64,000 nt of DNA from Maribacter sp. BPC-D8 (lineage in GTDB: Bacteria; Bacteroidota; Bacteroidia; Flavobacteriales; Flavobacteriaceae): positions 1,178,001 through 1,242,000 of the forward strand of contig NZ_CP128187.1 in NCBI RefSeq assembly GCF_035207705.1. The letters are read 5' to 3'. Below are positions 24,723 through 33,348 of the stretch, one piece after another (the first letter of the stretch is position 1; the number at the start of each line of letters is the position of its first letter). The notes beneath the pieces are model-generated. The model did no database searches. It was not told the DNA's origin and worked only from the letters and a program-made list of their open reading frames with translations. Position numbers and translations under genes: made by a program.

Positions 24723-25730
24723 CTAGAACCCTTCTAAAACTATTTTACCTTTTGCTTTACCTGTTTCTAAAAAAGCGTGTGCTTTACGCAAATTTTCAGC
24801 ATTAATAGTTCCGAAGTTCTCCCCTAAAGTGGTTCTAATTGTACCGTTGTCTATTAATTCGGAAACGTTGTTTAAAATGTTGTGTTGTTCAATCATATCT
24901 TCTGTTTGAAACATAGCACGTGTAAACATTAACTCAATGTGTGTAGACACTGCTTTTCCTTTAAAAGGCATCACATTCATCACTTTTGGGTCATCAATAA
25001 ATCCGAATTTACCTTGTGGTTTAATCAGCTTTACAATTTCATCTACGTGTTGTTCGGTAGCATTTAAACTTACAACATATTCTGGAGCAGGAAGGCTATA
25101 CTTTTCAAACTCTTCGCTCAATTTATTTCTGTGATTGATAACCGTATCTGCACCTAATTCTTTTAACCAATCGGTAGTTTCTTCACGAGAAGCAGTAGCA
25201 ATAATGTTCAGTTTTGTTAGCTTTTTAGCTAATTGCACCATTATAGAACCTACACCACCTGCAGCACCAATTATTAAAATAGATTTATTGGCATCGTCTT
25301 TAGAAACCTCTAATCTATCAAATAACATTTCGTAAGCAGTAAGAGATGTTAATGGTAAAGCAGCAGCTTCAGCATAGGATAAACTTGTTGGTTTTTTACC
25401 CACAATACGTTCATCTACCACCTGAAATTGCGCATAACTACCTTGACGCGTAAAATCGCCAGCATACCAAACTTCATCACCAACTTTAAATAAAGTGACA
25501 TCTTCTCCAACTTCCTTTACAATACCTGTTGCGTCCCAACCAATAATTTTCCAATCGTCACCCTGTACAGGCATATTTGCACGTACTTTGTAATCTGCAG
25601 GATTTACCGAAATGGCTTTAATCTCTACTAAAATGTCTCTTCCTGTTGCTTTCGGAGTCGCTATTTCTATGTCTTGTAGTGAATTTACATTGTCTATCGG
25701 TAAATTCTCTTTGTATCCTATTGCTTTCAT
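24723..25730 (-). CDS. Quinone-reductase-like MDR oxidoreductase (zinc-binding ADH family, NADPH)
   Basis: A 335-residue medium-chain dehydrogenase/reductase. Features: NPADYKVRANMPVQ, GWDATGIVKEVGEDV, the cofactor loop GAAGGVGSIMVQLAKKL (~153-169) and ATASREETTDWLKELGAD. The zinc-ligand cysteines of alcohol dehydrogenases are absent, so this belongs with the quinone reductase/enone reductase branch. It follows the second nitroreductase by 20 bp and almost certainly shares its HxlR-type promoter, pairing two reductases for electrophilic quinones or enones. Confidence 0.9.
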   Translation of the reverse strand: MKAIGYKENLPIDNVNSLQDIEIATPKATGRDILVEIKAISVNPADYKVRANMPVQGDDWKIIGWDATGIVKEVGEDVTLFKVGDEVWYAGDFTRQGSYAQFQVVDERIVGKKPTSLSYAEAAALPLTSLTAYEMLFDRLEVSKDDANKSILIIGAAGGVGSIMVQLAKKLTKLNIIATASREETTDWLKELGADTVINHRNKLSEEFEKYSLPAPEYVVSLNATEQHVDEIVKLIKPQGKFGFIDDPKVMNVMPFKGKAVSTHIELMFTRAMFQTEDMIEQHNILNNVSELIDNGTIRTTLGENFGTINAENLRKAHAFLETGKAKGKIVLEGF

Positions 25731-25750
25731 CTAAATTAAAATTTTTACAA

Positions 25751-26416
25751 TTATATTACAGTGATAATTTCACTTTGTGGTAATCTAGATTTTGGTGTTT
25801 TATCCGTCGAATTAAAATCTGATGCTGCTCTATATCCTAAAGAAACAACTACTAAAGATGTAAATCCTTTTGCTCTTAATCCGAATTCTTCATCTAACGC
25901 TTTTACATCAATACCTTCCATTGGTGTTGCATCGATACCTAAACTTGCAACTCCTAATAAAAAATTACCAATATTAAGATATACCTGCTTTTCCATCCAA
26001 TGTTGATAATCCTTTAAATCATATTTATGAATGTCTCCAAAAGCGTTCATTCCTCCGTACATTCCGTTCTTTATGTCTTCATTAGGGAATCTTCCGTCTT
26101 TATCCTGTACTTCTAAAAGATGTTTAAAAAAAGTATCATCTGCACTTTCACTTGTTTTTGAACAAAACAATACTACCGCAGAAGCATTTGTAATCTTAGG
26201 TTCATTAAAATGAAAAAAGCCTTGTGTTCCTTTTGTCATACGTGCTTTTCCTTCTGTAGTCTCAGCAATAATAAAATGCCAAGGTTGTAGGTTAATACTT
26301 GAAGGACTCATTCGTAATAAATTTTTGACTTCCCCCATATCTGCATCAGATATTTTCTTGGTGGTGTCGTATTCCTTCGTAGTATATCTCCAGTTTAATG
26401 TTTCTTGTAAATTCAT
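25751..26416 (-). CDS. NfsB-type FMN nitroreductase (second copy)
   Basis: A 221-residue paralogue of the 5107-5760 product, sharing SPSS-NLQPWHF, KGTQGFFHFNEPK, HWMEKQVYLNIG and ALDEEFGLRAKGF. It should reduce quinones and nitroaromatics with NAD(P)H through bound FMN. The start MNLQETLNWRYTTKEYD aligns with the first copy. It heads a two-gene operon with the MDR reductase. The promoter (26456-26508) repeats the operator and spacing of the first nitroreductase operon. Confidence 0.93.
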   Translation of the reverse strand: MNLQETLNWRYTTKEYDTTKKISDADMGEVKNLLRMSPSSINLQPWHFIIAETTEGKARMTKGTQGFFHFNEPKITNASAVVLFCSKTSESADDTFFKHLLEVQDKDGRFPNEDIKNGMYGGMNAFGDIHKYDLKDYQHWMEKQVYLNIGNFLLGVASLGIDATPMEGIDVKALDEEFGLRAKGFTSLVVVSLGYRAASDFNSTDKTPKSRLPQSEIITVI

Positions 26417-26455
26417 TTTTATATGTTTTTTAATTAACTATCATTTTTATAGTGA

Positions 26456-26508
26456 CAAAAGTAAGTATAGTATTAAAACCTCACAATAACGGTCATAAAT
26501 GATAGTAC
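26456..26508 (-). promoter_or_regulatory. Second nitroreductase promoter with shared HxlR-type operator
   Basis: Minus-strand -7 box TACTTTTG (26463-26456), a 20-nt spacer, then ATTG (26487-26484) inside the conserved CAATAACGGTCATAAA (plus 26484-26499) followed by ATAGTA. This is the same element, orientation and spacing as at 5810-5861. The rest of 26417-26674 contains only very short frames and no recognisable gene. Confidence 0.75.
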
Positions 26509-26674
26509 AAAAGTAACTAGAAAATCAATCCAGGTAGATGTATAAAAACAGGGGATTCAGGTATAATTAGAGGTAAAATCCTAAACTTTTCATAAAAAAG
26601 ATAACAAGCACGCTACCAAACTGCATAATTTATATTTAGTGTTAGTTAATGCTTTATTAATACCATTTTTGGTT

Positions 26675-27304
26675 TTATCCAACCCATCTAAAGGTTAGGT
26701 TTATTCGTGGTCTGATTTGTTTTGTGGTCTTCGGAATTTTATGCTTCCAATTATCTTGAGTTGCACCTTGCATTAACAATAAACTACCGTGTTTTAAAGG
26801 AATGTCTAACCTTTTTAAATCTTTGCGAGTTGCGTGTTTAAGTTGAAAAGGTCTCGTTTCTCCAAAAGTAACGGAGCCAATAACTGTGTTTTTGCGTTGG
26901 TTTGCATCATAATCTTGATGCCAATCTACGCTGTCTTTTCCATCTCTATAATAATTAAGTAAACAGCGTGTAAATTTGATGTCTACCTCCTGCTCTATTC
27001 GGTTTTTTATAAACAATAAATCTTCATTCCAAGGTTGCATTTTACTGTCGTTTTCAGCATAAGAAACATTTTCGCTTGTGGCACCATACCAAGCAGTTAA
27101 TCTTGGCAGATCTACTTGTTTTCCATAAATAGTCATTTGGTCTTGCTCCCAATTGGTGTTTTTTAAAAGACTATTATACAACCGATCGCTTTCTTCTATT
27201 GAAAAGAAATTTTCGAATAAAGTTACAGCAGCACTAGGTAAATCAAATTCTGTTTTAAGGACCTCGTTAGTCGAAAACAAATCTATTGGATTGAATGATT
27301 CCAT
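26675..27304 (-). CDS. AlkB-like 2OG-Fe(II) dioxygenase
   Basis: A 209-residue AlkB-family protein, which repairs methylated bases in DNA or RNA by oxidative demethylation. Visible motifs: the nucleotide-recognition region PRLTAWYG (~67-74), His129-x-Asp131 in DWHQDYD, GSVTFGETRPFQLKH, distal His188 in NWKHKIPK, and RPRINLTFR with the 2OG-binding arginines at ~198-206. This is the eukaryotic ALKBH2/3-like short form common in Bacteroidota. It stands alone, next to decayed genes. Confidence 0.92.
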   Translation of the reverse strand: MESFNPIDLFSTNEVLKTEFDLPSAAVTLFENFFSIEESDRLYNSLLKNTNWEQDQMTIYGKQVDLPRLTAWYGATSENVSYAENDSKMQPWNEDLLFIKNRIEQEVDIKFTRCLLNYYRDGKDSVDWHQDYDANQRKNTVIGSVTFGETRPFQLKHATRKDLKRLDIPLKHGSLLLMQGATQDNWKHKIPKTTKQIRPRINLTFRWVG

Positions 27305-27331
27305 AGTAAGTATTTCTAATTATTTTATTTA

Positions 27332-27490
27332 TCTACTACAAAAGTAGCAAATGAATTAGGCTTTGCAGATGTAAGTCATATATCTAAAACCTTTAAACGT
27401 TATACAGGTTCGTCTATTGGTAATTTCAAAATAAAGGGAGAATACATGTTATTGAAAAGAGCGTATTGCTCACCAACGGCAAGTGCCTAA
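27332..27490 (+). pseudogene. Remnant C-terminus of an AraC-family regulator
   Basis: The plus-strand frame encodes VANELGFADVSHISKTFKRY, then TGSSIGNFKIKGEY and a short tail to the stop at 27488-27490. This is the second HTH of an AraC regulator, similar to IAIELGFTDSSHLNKTF in the 18101-18964 protein. There is no start or upstream domain. It converges on the racemase pseudogene, overlapping its stop by 4 bp. Confidence 0.82.
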
Positions 27491-28241
27491 GCAATAAATT
27501 CTATTTTTTTAGATTCCCTAATCAATGCTCTTGCTAAAACTGTAGTCGCATCGATTATCAAACTTTCCTCTATTTTTTCGTACTGAATCGCTAACGGAAT
27601 TTCTGTACAACCTAAAATAACGGCTTGTGCCCCCTTTCTAGATATATAGGTCGCTGCCATACTAAGATTTTCTTTTGCTTTTTGATTAACAGGATTAGAG
27701 AATGCCTTAATACCATAACTAGTGTCATATATGGATTGATGCACAAATAACTCTTGAATATCATCAGATTGTTGAATGACTTCAATATTATATTTGGCAA
27801 GCACTTCTGGGTATACTTTCGCTAAGATAGTACCGGTTGTACCCAATACTCCTAAACTGGTAATTTCCGGATGCTTTTCAGAAATGTACAATCCCACTTC
27901 TTCAATAAGGTTGACCAAAATACAAGATTCAGGTATGCTTTTTTCAATTAGTTTCAAAATAGATTTTGCATGAGCTGTGTTGCAGGGTATACCAGTAATA
28001 CTAGAACCACTGGCGATTAAAGAAGCTATAATTTCAGAAATAGCGATTCCTGGGTTTATATCAGTTTCTCCTAAAAGGTATTTTGTTCTATCTATAATTT
28101 TATGGGGTACAGAAAGCATTGAAACCGGTAAATGATTTTGATAGAAGTTGCCTCTGTTAAGTCATATACTTTTTTGATAAGATCGATACCCGCATAACTA
28201 CCAACGGCGCCAACAATGCCAATCATCTTATTTGTCATCAT
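27487..28241 (-). pseudogene. Aspartate/glutamate racemase family gene with a frameshift
   Basis: The main frame (27487-28119) covers SEIIASLIASGSSITGIPCNTAHAK (first catalytic Cys in GIPCNTAH) and AQAVILGCTEIPL (second Cys). The true N-terminus, MTNKMIGIVGAVGSYAGIDL then IKKVYDLTEAT, is encoded from 28241/28238 in another frame. The frames switch around 28121-28145, just before NHLPVSMLSVPHKIIDRT. Both catalytic cysteines survive, so this is either a recent frameshift mutation or an assembly error. An internal start at 28119 would lack the first strand of the fold. Confidence 0.82.
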
Positions 28242-28475
28242 AGCAATAGTTCTAAATACTCATTAAAAAAGAGGGGTCAAATTAATGGCATTTAATTAAG
28301 TAACCATCTTAATAAATCTATAATTCAATCTTCTTTTTGTAGTAAATAGAGTCAATTTTTTAGCTCACAAAAAGAAAGCCTTTGCTCAATACCATATCGG
28401 TCAATAGTTGAATTCATGTAGTCAAAAGTTTTTTAAAGCTACTGCTATCTTGTGTTCGAATCAAAAATTAACACT

Positions 28476-29216
28476 ATGAAATTAGAAGATAAAGTACTCA
28501 TAATAACTGGAGCATCTAGCGGTATAGGTAGAGCAACAGCAATCAAATTAGCCGAAAACGGAGCAAAAGTAGTTTTAATGGCTAGAAGTGAAGACGAACT
28601 TAATGACCTTAAATCTGACATTAATAAAAAAGGTGGAGAAGCTTTAGTGGTTACAGGTGATGTCACTAAAAAAAGTGATTTCGAGAAAGTGGTATCAAAA
28701 ACAAAACGAGAATTCGGTAAAATAACCGGATTGGTAAATAATGCAGGATTAATGCCTTTATCATTTGTTGAAAATCTGAAAACCGATGAGTGGGATAAAA
28801 TGGTAGATGTTAATATAAAAGGAGTATTAAATGGTGTGGCTGCGGTTTTACCAGAATTAATAGAAAATAAAGGTGGTAACATCATCAATGTTTCTTCAAT
28901 GGCAGCACATCGATACTATCCTGGCGGTGCAGTGTATTGCGCTACAAAATCGGCAGTGAAAATGTTTTCTGAGGGGCTACGTCAAGAATTAGCACCTAAA
29001 TACGGAATCAACATTACCTCAATAGAACCAGGTAACGTAAGTACCAATCTTCTGAGCACAATCACTGATGAGGATGTCAAAGAAAAGATGAAAGAAATGC
29101 CGCAAATTGAACCGCTCAAAGCTGAAGATATTGCTAACGCCATTTATTATGCCATTTCACAACCAGACAGAGTCAACATCAACGATGTTTATATTTTGCC
29201 AAGTGAACAACAGTAA
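28476..29216 (+). CDS. Short-chain dehydrogenase/reductase (clavulanate-dehydrogenase-like)
   Basis: A 246-residue classical SDR. I chose the ATG at 28476 (MKLEDKVLIITGASSG); an upstream ATG would add eight poorly fitting residues. Motifs: TGASSGIG, LMARSEDEL, NNAGLMP, INVSSMAAHRYYPGGAVYCATKSAV (Ser, and Tyr-x3-Lys), and SIEPGNVSTNLL. It begins a plus-strand group with the aldehyde dehydrogenase 22 bp on, so the two may interconvert alcohol, aldehyde and acid. Confidence 0.9.
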   Translation: MKLEDKVLIITGASSGIGRATAIKLAENGAKVVLMARSEDELNDLKSDINKKGGEALVVTGDVTKKSDFEKVVSKTKREFGKITGLVNNAGLMPLSFVENLKTDEWDKMVDVNIKGVLNGVAAVLPELIENKGGNIINVSSMAAHRYYPGGAVYCATKSAVKMFSEGLRQELAPKYGINITSIEPGNVSTNLLSTITDEDVKEKMKEMPQIEPLKAEDIANAIYYAISQPDRVNINDVYILPSEQQ

Positions 29217-29238
29217 TAAGAACTTTTAAAAAAAAGCT

Positions 29239-30633
29239 ATGTCAACGACAACAAAACAAGATACTTTCAAAACAATAAATCCTACTACGGGTAAAGAAAT
29301 TACATCTCATACTTATATGACAGATGACCAAGTAGAGGAAAGCATACAACAGTCTCATAAGGCGTTTTTAAAATGGAAAATGAAATCCATTGAAGAACGC
29401 GGCGAGATTATAAAATCTATAGGTAAAGAATTACAGAATTATAAGAAAGAGCTAGCAGAATTAATGACAGATGAAATGGGTAAACTTTTATCGCAAAGTG
29501 AGCACGAAGTTGACCTATGTACTTCAATTTGTGATTATTCTGCAGAGAACGCTCCAGAATTTTTAAAGAATGAGGAAAGAAAATTATCAGATGGAGGAAG
29601 AGGAATTATTACCTATTCACCCATGGGAATAATTTATGGTATTCAACCTTGGAACTACCCAAGTTTTCAAGTATTGCGATATACTATTGTAAACCTAATG
29701 GCTGGTAATAGTATTTTATTAAAGCATGCATCTAATGTAACGGGTACGGCAAAATTATTGAAATCAATTTTTGATACTGCTGGTTTACCAGAGAATTTAT
29801 TTAATGTAATGGTTATTGAGCATGAGCAGCCTAATGCGATAATAGAACACAAATTAATTAGAGGTGTTACCCTAACTGGTAGTCCGGTTGCAGGAGAAAA
29901 AATTGGCGAATTGGCTGGTGCACAATTGAAAAAGACAGTATTAGAATTGGGTAGTAATGATGCCTATTTGGTGTTAGATGATGCAGATATTGATTTGGCA
30001 GTAGAAAAGAGTGTTATGGGGAGAATCTATAATAATGGAGAAACCTGTATCGCTGCAAAACGATTTATTGCGACCGAGAAAGTGTATGACGAATTCAAAG
30101 AAAAATTCGTTAAAGCAATGGATGCCTTAAAAGTTGGGGACCCTAAAAATGAGGAAACCGAATTAGGACCAATGGCTCGCGAAGATTTAAGAGAAAAAAT
30201 TCACCAACAGCTTGAAGAAAGTGTTGATAAAGGTGCTGAAATTTTATGTGGAGGAAAAATTCCTGATGGTGAGGGCTACTTCTACCCTGCCACGGTTTTA
30301 GGAAATGTAACGCCAGGTCAACCAGCATATGATGATGAGTTGTTCGGACCAGTTGCTTCGTTAATTAAGGCAAAGGACAATGAAGATGCTATGCGCATCG
30401 CTAATGATAGTAGATTCGGATTAGGTGGCGGAATTTTTTCTAAAAATGTCGATAAGGCAATTGAATTGGCAGAAAAGCATTTTGATACGGGAATGGTATT
30501 TATAAATTCCTTCGGATTAGCAAATCCGATGATGCCCTTTGGTGGCGTAAAAGATTCAGGTTACGGAAGAGAACATGGCGGATTCGGAATGAAAGAATTT
30601 GTGAATGTGAAAGCCATTACTATAATGGAATAG
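29239..30633 (+). CDS. NAD(P)-dependent succinate-semialdehyde dehydrogenase family protein
   Basis: A 464-residue ALDH of the succinate-semialdehyde dehydrogenase (GabD-like) group. Motifs: YGIQPWNYPSFQVLR (~135-150), TGSPVAGEKIGELAG, catalytic Glu in VLELGSNDAYLVLDDADI, catalytic Cys in NNGETCIAAKR, and ELFGPVASL. No GABA transaminase is nearby, so general aldehyde oxidation is equally possible. It follows the SDR gene by 22 bp and ends in a terminator. Confidence 0.92.
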   Translation: MSTTTKQDTFKTINPTTGKEITSHTYMTDDQVEESIQQSHKAFLKWKMKSIEERGEIIKSIGKELQNYKKELAELMTDEMGKLLSQSEHEVDLCTSICDYSAENAPEFLKNEERKLSDGGRGIITYSPMGIIYGIQPWNYPSFQVLRYTIVNLMAGNSILLKHASNVTGTAKLLKSIFDTAGLPENLFNVMVIEHEQPNAIIEHKLIRGVTLTGSPVAGEKIGELAGAQLKKTVLELGSNDAYLVLDDADIDLAVEKSVMGRIYNNGETCIAAKRFIATEKVYDEFKEKFVKAMDALKVGDPKNEETELGPMAREDLREKIHQQLEESVDKGAEILCGGKIPDGEGYFYPATVLGNVTPGQPAYDDELFGPVASLIKAKDNEDAMRIANDSRFGLGGGIFSKNVDKAIELAEKHFDTGMVFINSFGLANPMMPFGGVKDSGYGREHGGFGMKEFVNVKAITIME

Positions 30634-30648
30634 ATTGTAATAAGAACT

Positions 30649-30677
30649 AAAAAGCATCTTTACCGATGCTTTTTTTT
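30649..30677 (+). terminator. Rho-independent terminator after the ALDH gene
   Basis: AAAGCATC (30651-30658), a TTTACC loop and GATGCTTT (30665-30672), then further T. It lies 17 bp past the stop codon. Confidence 0.88.
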
Positions 30678-30717
30678 AATTCAAAAAAGTAATTCGTTTT
30701 ATAAACCTTTGTTAAAA

Positions 30718-30751
30718 AATGAATGTTCATTCTTTTTTTGTAATATCTTTG
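30718..30751 (+). promoter_or_regulatory. Candidate promoter with TetR-type dyad before the MDR reductase
   Basis: The dyad AATGAA-TG-TTCATT (30718-30731) resembles operators of TetR-family repressors. It is followed by a TAnnTTTG box (TATCTTTG, 30744-30751), about 120 bp before the reductase start at 30873. No TetR gene lies in the window, so the regulator would be elsewhere. Confidence 0.5.
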
Positions 30752-30872
30752 AACTGTCTAAGAAACACAGATTATAAGTTTGCAATCTATTATATAAAAG
30801 TATACTAGTGAATGCACTAATTATCACATATTTCTTAGACTATAAATTATCATAGAATTTAAATAATAACTT

Positions 30873-31871
30873 ATGAATAAGTCCATTAATTTAAAAAAAC
30901 GTCCGGTAGGTACTCCTACTCTTTCTGACTTTGAGTTTGTTGAATCTGATGTAAATCCTAGTATTTCTGATGGTCAACTACTTTTAGAAGCAAAATATAT
31001 TTCTGTTGACCCCTATTTAAGAGGTCGTATGAACGATGCCAAATCTTATGTTCCACCTTTTAAGCTAGGTGAGCCAATAAGCTCAGGTATTGTTGCAGAA
31101 GTTATAGAATCTAACAATGATGGTTTTAAGAAAGGTGATTTTGTATCAGGATTATTACAATGGAAAGAAAAGCAGGTTTCTACAGGTGAAGGCTTGCAGA
31201 AAATAGATAAAAGCAAAGCGCCCCTAAGTGCTTATTTAGGTATCGTTGGTATGACGGGCTTAACGGCATTTTTAGGTCTACACGAAATTGGGAAGCCTAA
31301 GAAGGGTGAAACTTTAGTAGTATCTGGCGCTGCAGGCGCTGTTGGTAGCGTAGTAGGTCAGATAGGTAAAATTCTTGGTTTGAATGTTATCGGTATCGCT
31401 GGATCCGACGAGAAAATTAATATGTTGACATCGGAACTAGGTTTTGACCACGGTATCAATTACAAAACCACTAAAGATATGCAAGCTGCTATAAAAGAAG
31501 CAGCCCCTAATGGTGTCGATATTTATTTTGATAACGTTGGCGGACCAATATCTGACGCTGTTCTATTCAATATCAATCAGTTTGCGCGTATTATAATCTG
31601 TGGTGCAATTTCTGTATACAACAAAACAGAAATACCAATGGCAGTGGCTGTACAACCATTCTTAGTTAAGAATAGTGCACTAATGCAAGGATTTATTGTT
31701 TCTAACTACGCAGATAAATTTCCCGTAGCTATGAAGCAATTAGCAACTTGGTTAGGTGAAGGTAAATTAAAGTATAAAGAAACTGTCGTTGAAGGATTTG
31801 AGCATACGCCACAAGCGTTCTTAGATATGATGGATGGTAAGAATAAAGGAAAAATGATAGTTAAAGTCTAA
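30873..31871 (+). CDS. NADP-dependent MDR oxidoreductase (CurA/leukotriene B4 dehydrogenase-like)
   Basis: A 332-residue zinc-independent MDR enzyme of the alkenal/one oxidoreductase (PTGR/CurA) group, which reduces double bonds of alpha,beta-unsaturated aldehydes and ketones. Motifs: SVDPYLRGRMNDAKSY, the cofactor loop GAAGAVGSVVGQIGKI (~148-163), GIAGSDEKI, FDNVGGPISDAVL and FIVSNYADKFP. It is followed 44 bp later by the DJ-1/PfpI gene; both fit reactive-carbonyl defence. Confidence 0.93.
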   Translation: MNKSINLKKRPVGTPTLSDFEFVESDVNPSISDGQLLLEAKYISVDPYLRGRMNDAKSYVPPFKLGEPISSGIVAEVIESNNDGFKKGDFVSGLLQWKEKQVSTGEGLQKIDKSKAPLSAYLGIVGMTGLTAFLGLHEIGKPKKGETLVVSGAAGAVGSVVGQIGKILGLNVIGIAGSDEKINMLTSELGFDHGINYKTTKDMQAAIKEAAPNGVDIYFDNVGGPISDAVLFNINQFARIIICGAISVYNKTEIPMAVAVQPFLVKNSALMQGFIVSNYADKFPVAMKQLATWLGEGKLKYKETVVEGFEHTPQAFLDMMDGKNKGKMIVKV

Positions 31872-31915
31872 ATACAAGACCTGCTATAAATCAATAACTT
31901 AAAAACAAAAATAAA

Positions 31916-32596
31916 ATGAAAATATTATTCGTATTAACGTCTCACGATCAATTAGGAGACACAGGAAAGAAAACAGGATTTTGGATTGAAGAGTTTGCAG
32001 CTCCGTATTACGCATTATTGGATAAAGGTGCTACAATTACAGTAGCAACACCAAAAGGTGGTCAAGCACCAATTGATCCTAGTAGTGATACTGAAGACGC
32101 TCAAACAAAAGATACAAAGCGTTATAAAGATGATAAAGATGCTCAAAGTGTTATCAACAACACTAAAAAATTAGCTGATGTAAATGCTTCTGATTTTGAT
32201 GCCGTATTCTACCCAGGTGGTCACGGACCGTTATGGGATTTAGCTAACGATGCAACATCAATCAAATTGATTGAAACATTCAATAAGCAAGCGAAGCCAG
32301 TGGCATTTGTATGTCATGCGCCTGCAGCATTAAAAGATGTTAAAGGAACTGATGGACAGCCATTAGTTAAAGGTAAAAAAGTAACCGGATTCACAAATAC
32401 TGAAGAAGAAGCGGTACAATTAACAAAGGTTGTTCCTTTCTTAGTAGAAGATATGTTGAAAGAGAATGGAGGAATCTACTCTAAAAAAGAAGATTGGGCA
32501 GCATATGCAATTCAAGATGGTAATTTAATTACAGGTCAAAACCCTGCATCATCTGAATTAGTAGCAGAGAAATTATTAGCTGCTTTGAAAAAATAG
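31916..32596 (+). CDS. DJ-1/PfpI family protein (type 1 glutamine amidotransferase-like)
   Basis: A 226-residue DJ-1/PfpI superfamily protein of the Hsp31/glyoxalase-III-like branch: start MKILFVLTSHDQLG, FWIEEFAAPYYALLDKG, FYPGGHGPLWDLA and the nucleophile elbow FVCHAPAAL (reactive Cys). The C-terminal NLITGQNPASS is also conserved. Such proteins act on methylglyoxal or glycated groups or serve as holdases. The neighbouring enone reductase supports a carbonyl-stress role, by inference. Confidence 0.92.
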   Translation: MKILFVLTSHDQLGDTGKKTGFWIEEFAAPYYALLDKGATITVATPKGGQAPIDPSSDTEDAQTKDTKRYKDDKDAQSVINNTKKLADVNASDFDAVFYPGGHGPLWDLANDATSIKLIETFNKQAKPVAFVCHAPAALKDVKGTDGQPLVKGKKVTGFTNTEEEAVQLTKVVPFLVEDMLKENGGIYSKKEDWAAYAIQDGNLITGQNPASSELVAEKLLAALKK

Positions 32597-32613
32597 CATT
32601 TCATATTAAATTT

Positions 32614-32647
32614 AAAAAGCCCGTAAACTAATGTTTATGGGCTTTTT
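32614..32647 (+). terminator. Rho-independent terminator, possibly bidirectional
   Basis: GCCCGTAAAC (32619-32628) pairs with GTTTATGGGC (32633-32642) with one wobble pair; A-run before and T-run after. It lies between the DJ-1 gene and the convergent SCO gene and can serve both. Confidence 0.9.
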
Positions 32648-32673
32648 TGTATTAACGACTTAATCAATAACTA

Positions 32674-33348
32674 TCAACTCTCTTCTAATAGGGCGTTTAC
32701 ATCGGTTATTAATTGGGCAACAGATGCTCTATTTAATCCGTTATAAATACCTCTTATGTGTTTGTTCTTATCAATTAATAAGAAGTTTTCGGTATGTAGA
32801 AAGTCATTGATATCCTTTGGAATACCTAAATCATTTTCTACAAAATATTCGTTTCTGCCTAAGTTGTAAATTTCAGTTTTATCACCTGTAACCAAGTGCC
32901 ATTTAGAATCTATAACTCCGTTCTTTTCAGCATATGTTTTAAGAACAGAAACTGAATCTATTGAAGGAGTAACGGAATGTGAAAGAATTGCTACATCAGG
33001 ATTATCTAAAAATGCTTCTTGTACTTTTGTCATATTATTGGTCATCTTCAAACAAATACCTGGGCAACTCGTAAAAAAGAAGTCCGTAATGTAAATTTGA
33101 TTTTCAAAAGACTTTTGTGTCAATGTATCTCCTAATTGATCAACCAGCTTAAAGTCTGAAATTTTATGGAATTGTTTCTCTTCTTCAGAATTGGGAGTGA
33201 TCCAATGCGGAGTAAAAGACTCATCACTATAATAAGGTAAGTACTCTACTCTACTGGTTTCGGTAACCTGTATGTTTTCTTTTTTCACCGTTTGTTTACA
33301 AGCAGTAAAAAGTAGTATCGCAACTATATAAAGTACTGTCTTGTTCAT
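32674..33348 (-). CDS. SCO1/SenC-family lipoprotein
   Basis: A 224-residue lipoprotein (lipid Cys17 in ILLFTACKQ) with the SCO thioredoxin-like fold: TDFFFTSCPGICLKMTNNM gives the copper-binding CxxxC and FLHTENFLLIDKNKHIRGIY the conserved histidine. SCO proteins deliver copper to cytochrome oxidase or other cuproenzymes, or act as thiol reductases. The start overlaps the stop of the MORN gene by 4 bp (ATGA), so they are translationally coupled. Confidence 0.93.
   Translation of the reverse strand: MNKTVLYIVAILLFTACKQTVKKENIQVTETSRVEYLPYYSDESFTPHWITPNSEEEKQFHKISDFKLVDQLGDTLTQKSFENQIYITDFFFTSCPGICLKMTNNMTKVQEAFLDNPDVAILSHSVTPSIDSVSVLKTYAEKNGVIDSKWHLVTGDKTEIYNLGRNEYFVENDLGIPKDINDFLHTENFLLIDKNKHIRGIYNGLNRASVAQLITDVNALLEES

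Noticed and set aside
26570..26626. A short minus-strand frame encoding a hydrophobic 19-residue peptide upstream of the second nitroreductase promoter
   Set aside because: Too short, with no promoter or conservation evidence; such hydrophobic frames arise often by chance in AT-rich DNA.
29239..30633. GABA-degradation operon
   Set aside because: The ALDH resembles succinate-semialdehyde dehydrogenases, but no GABA transaminase is present, so a specific pathway is not supported.
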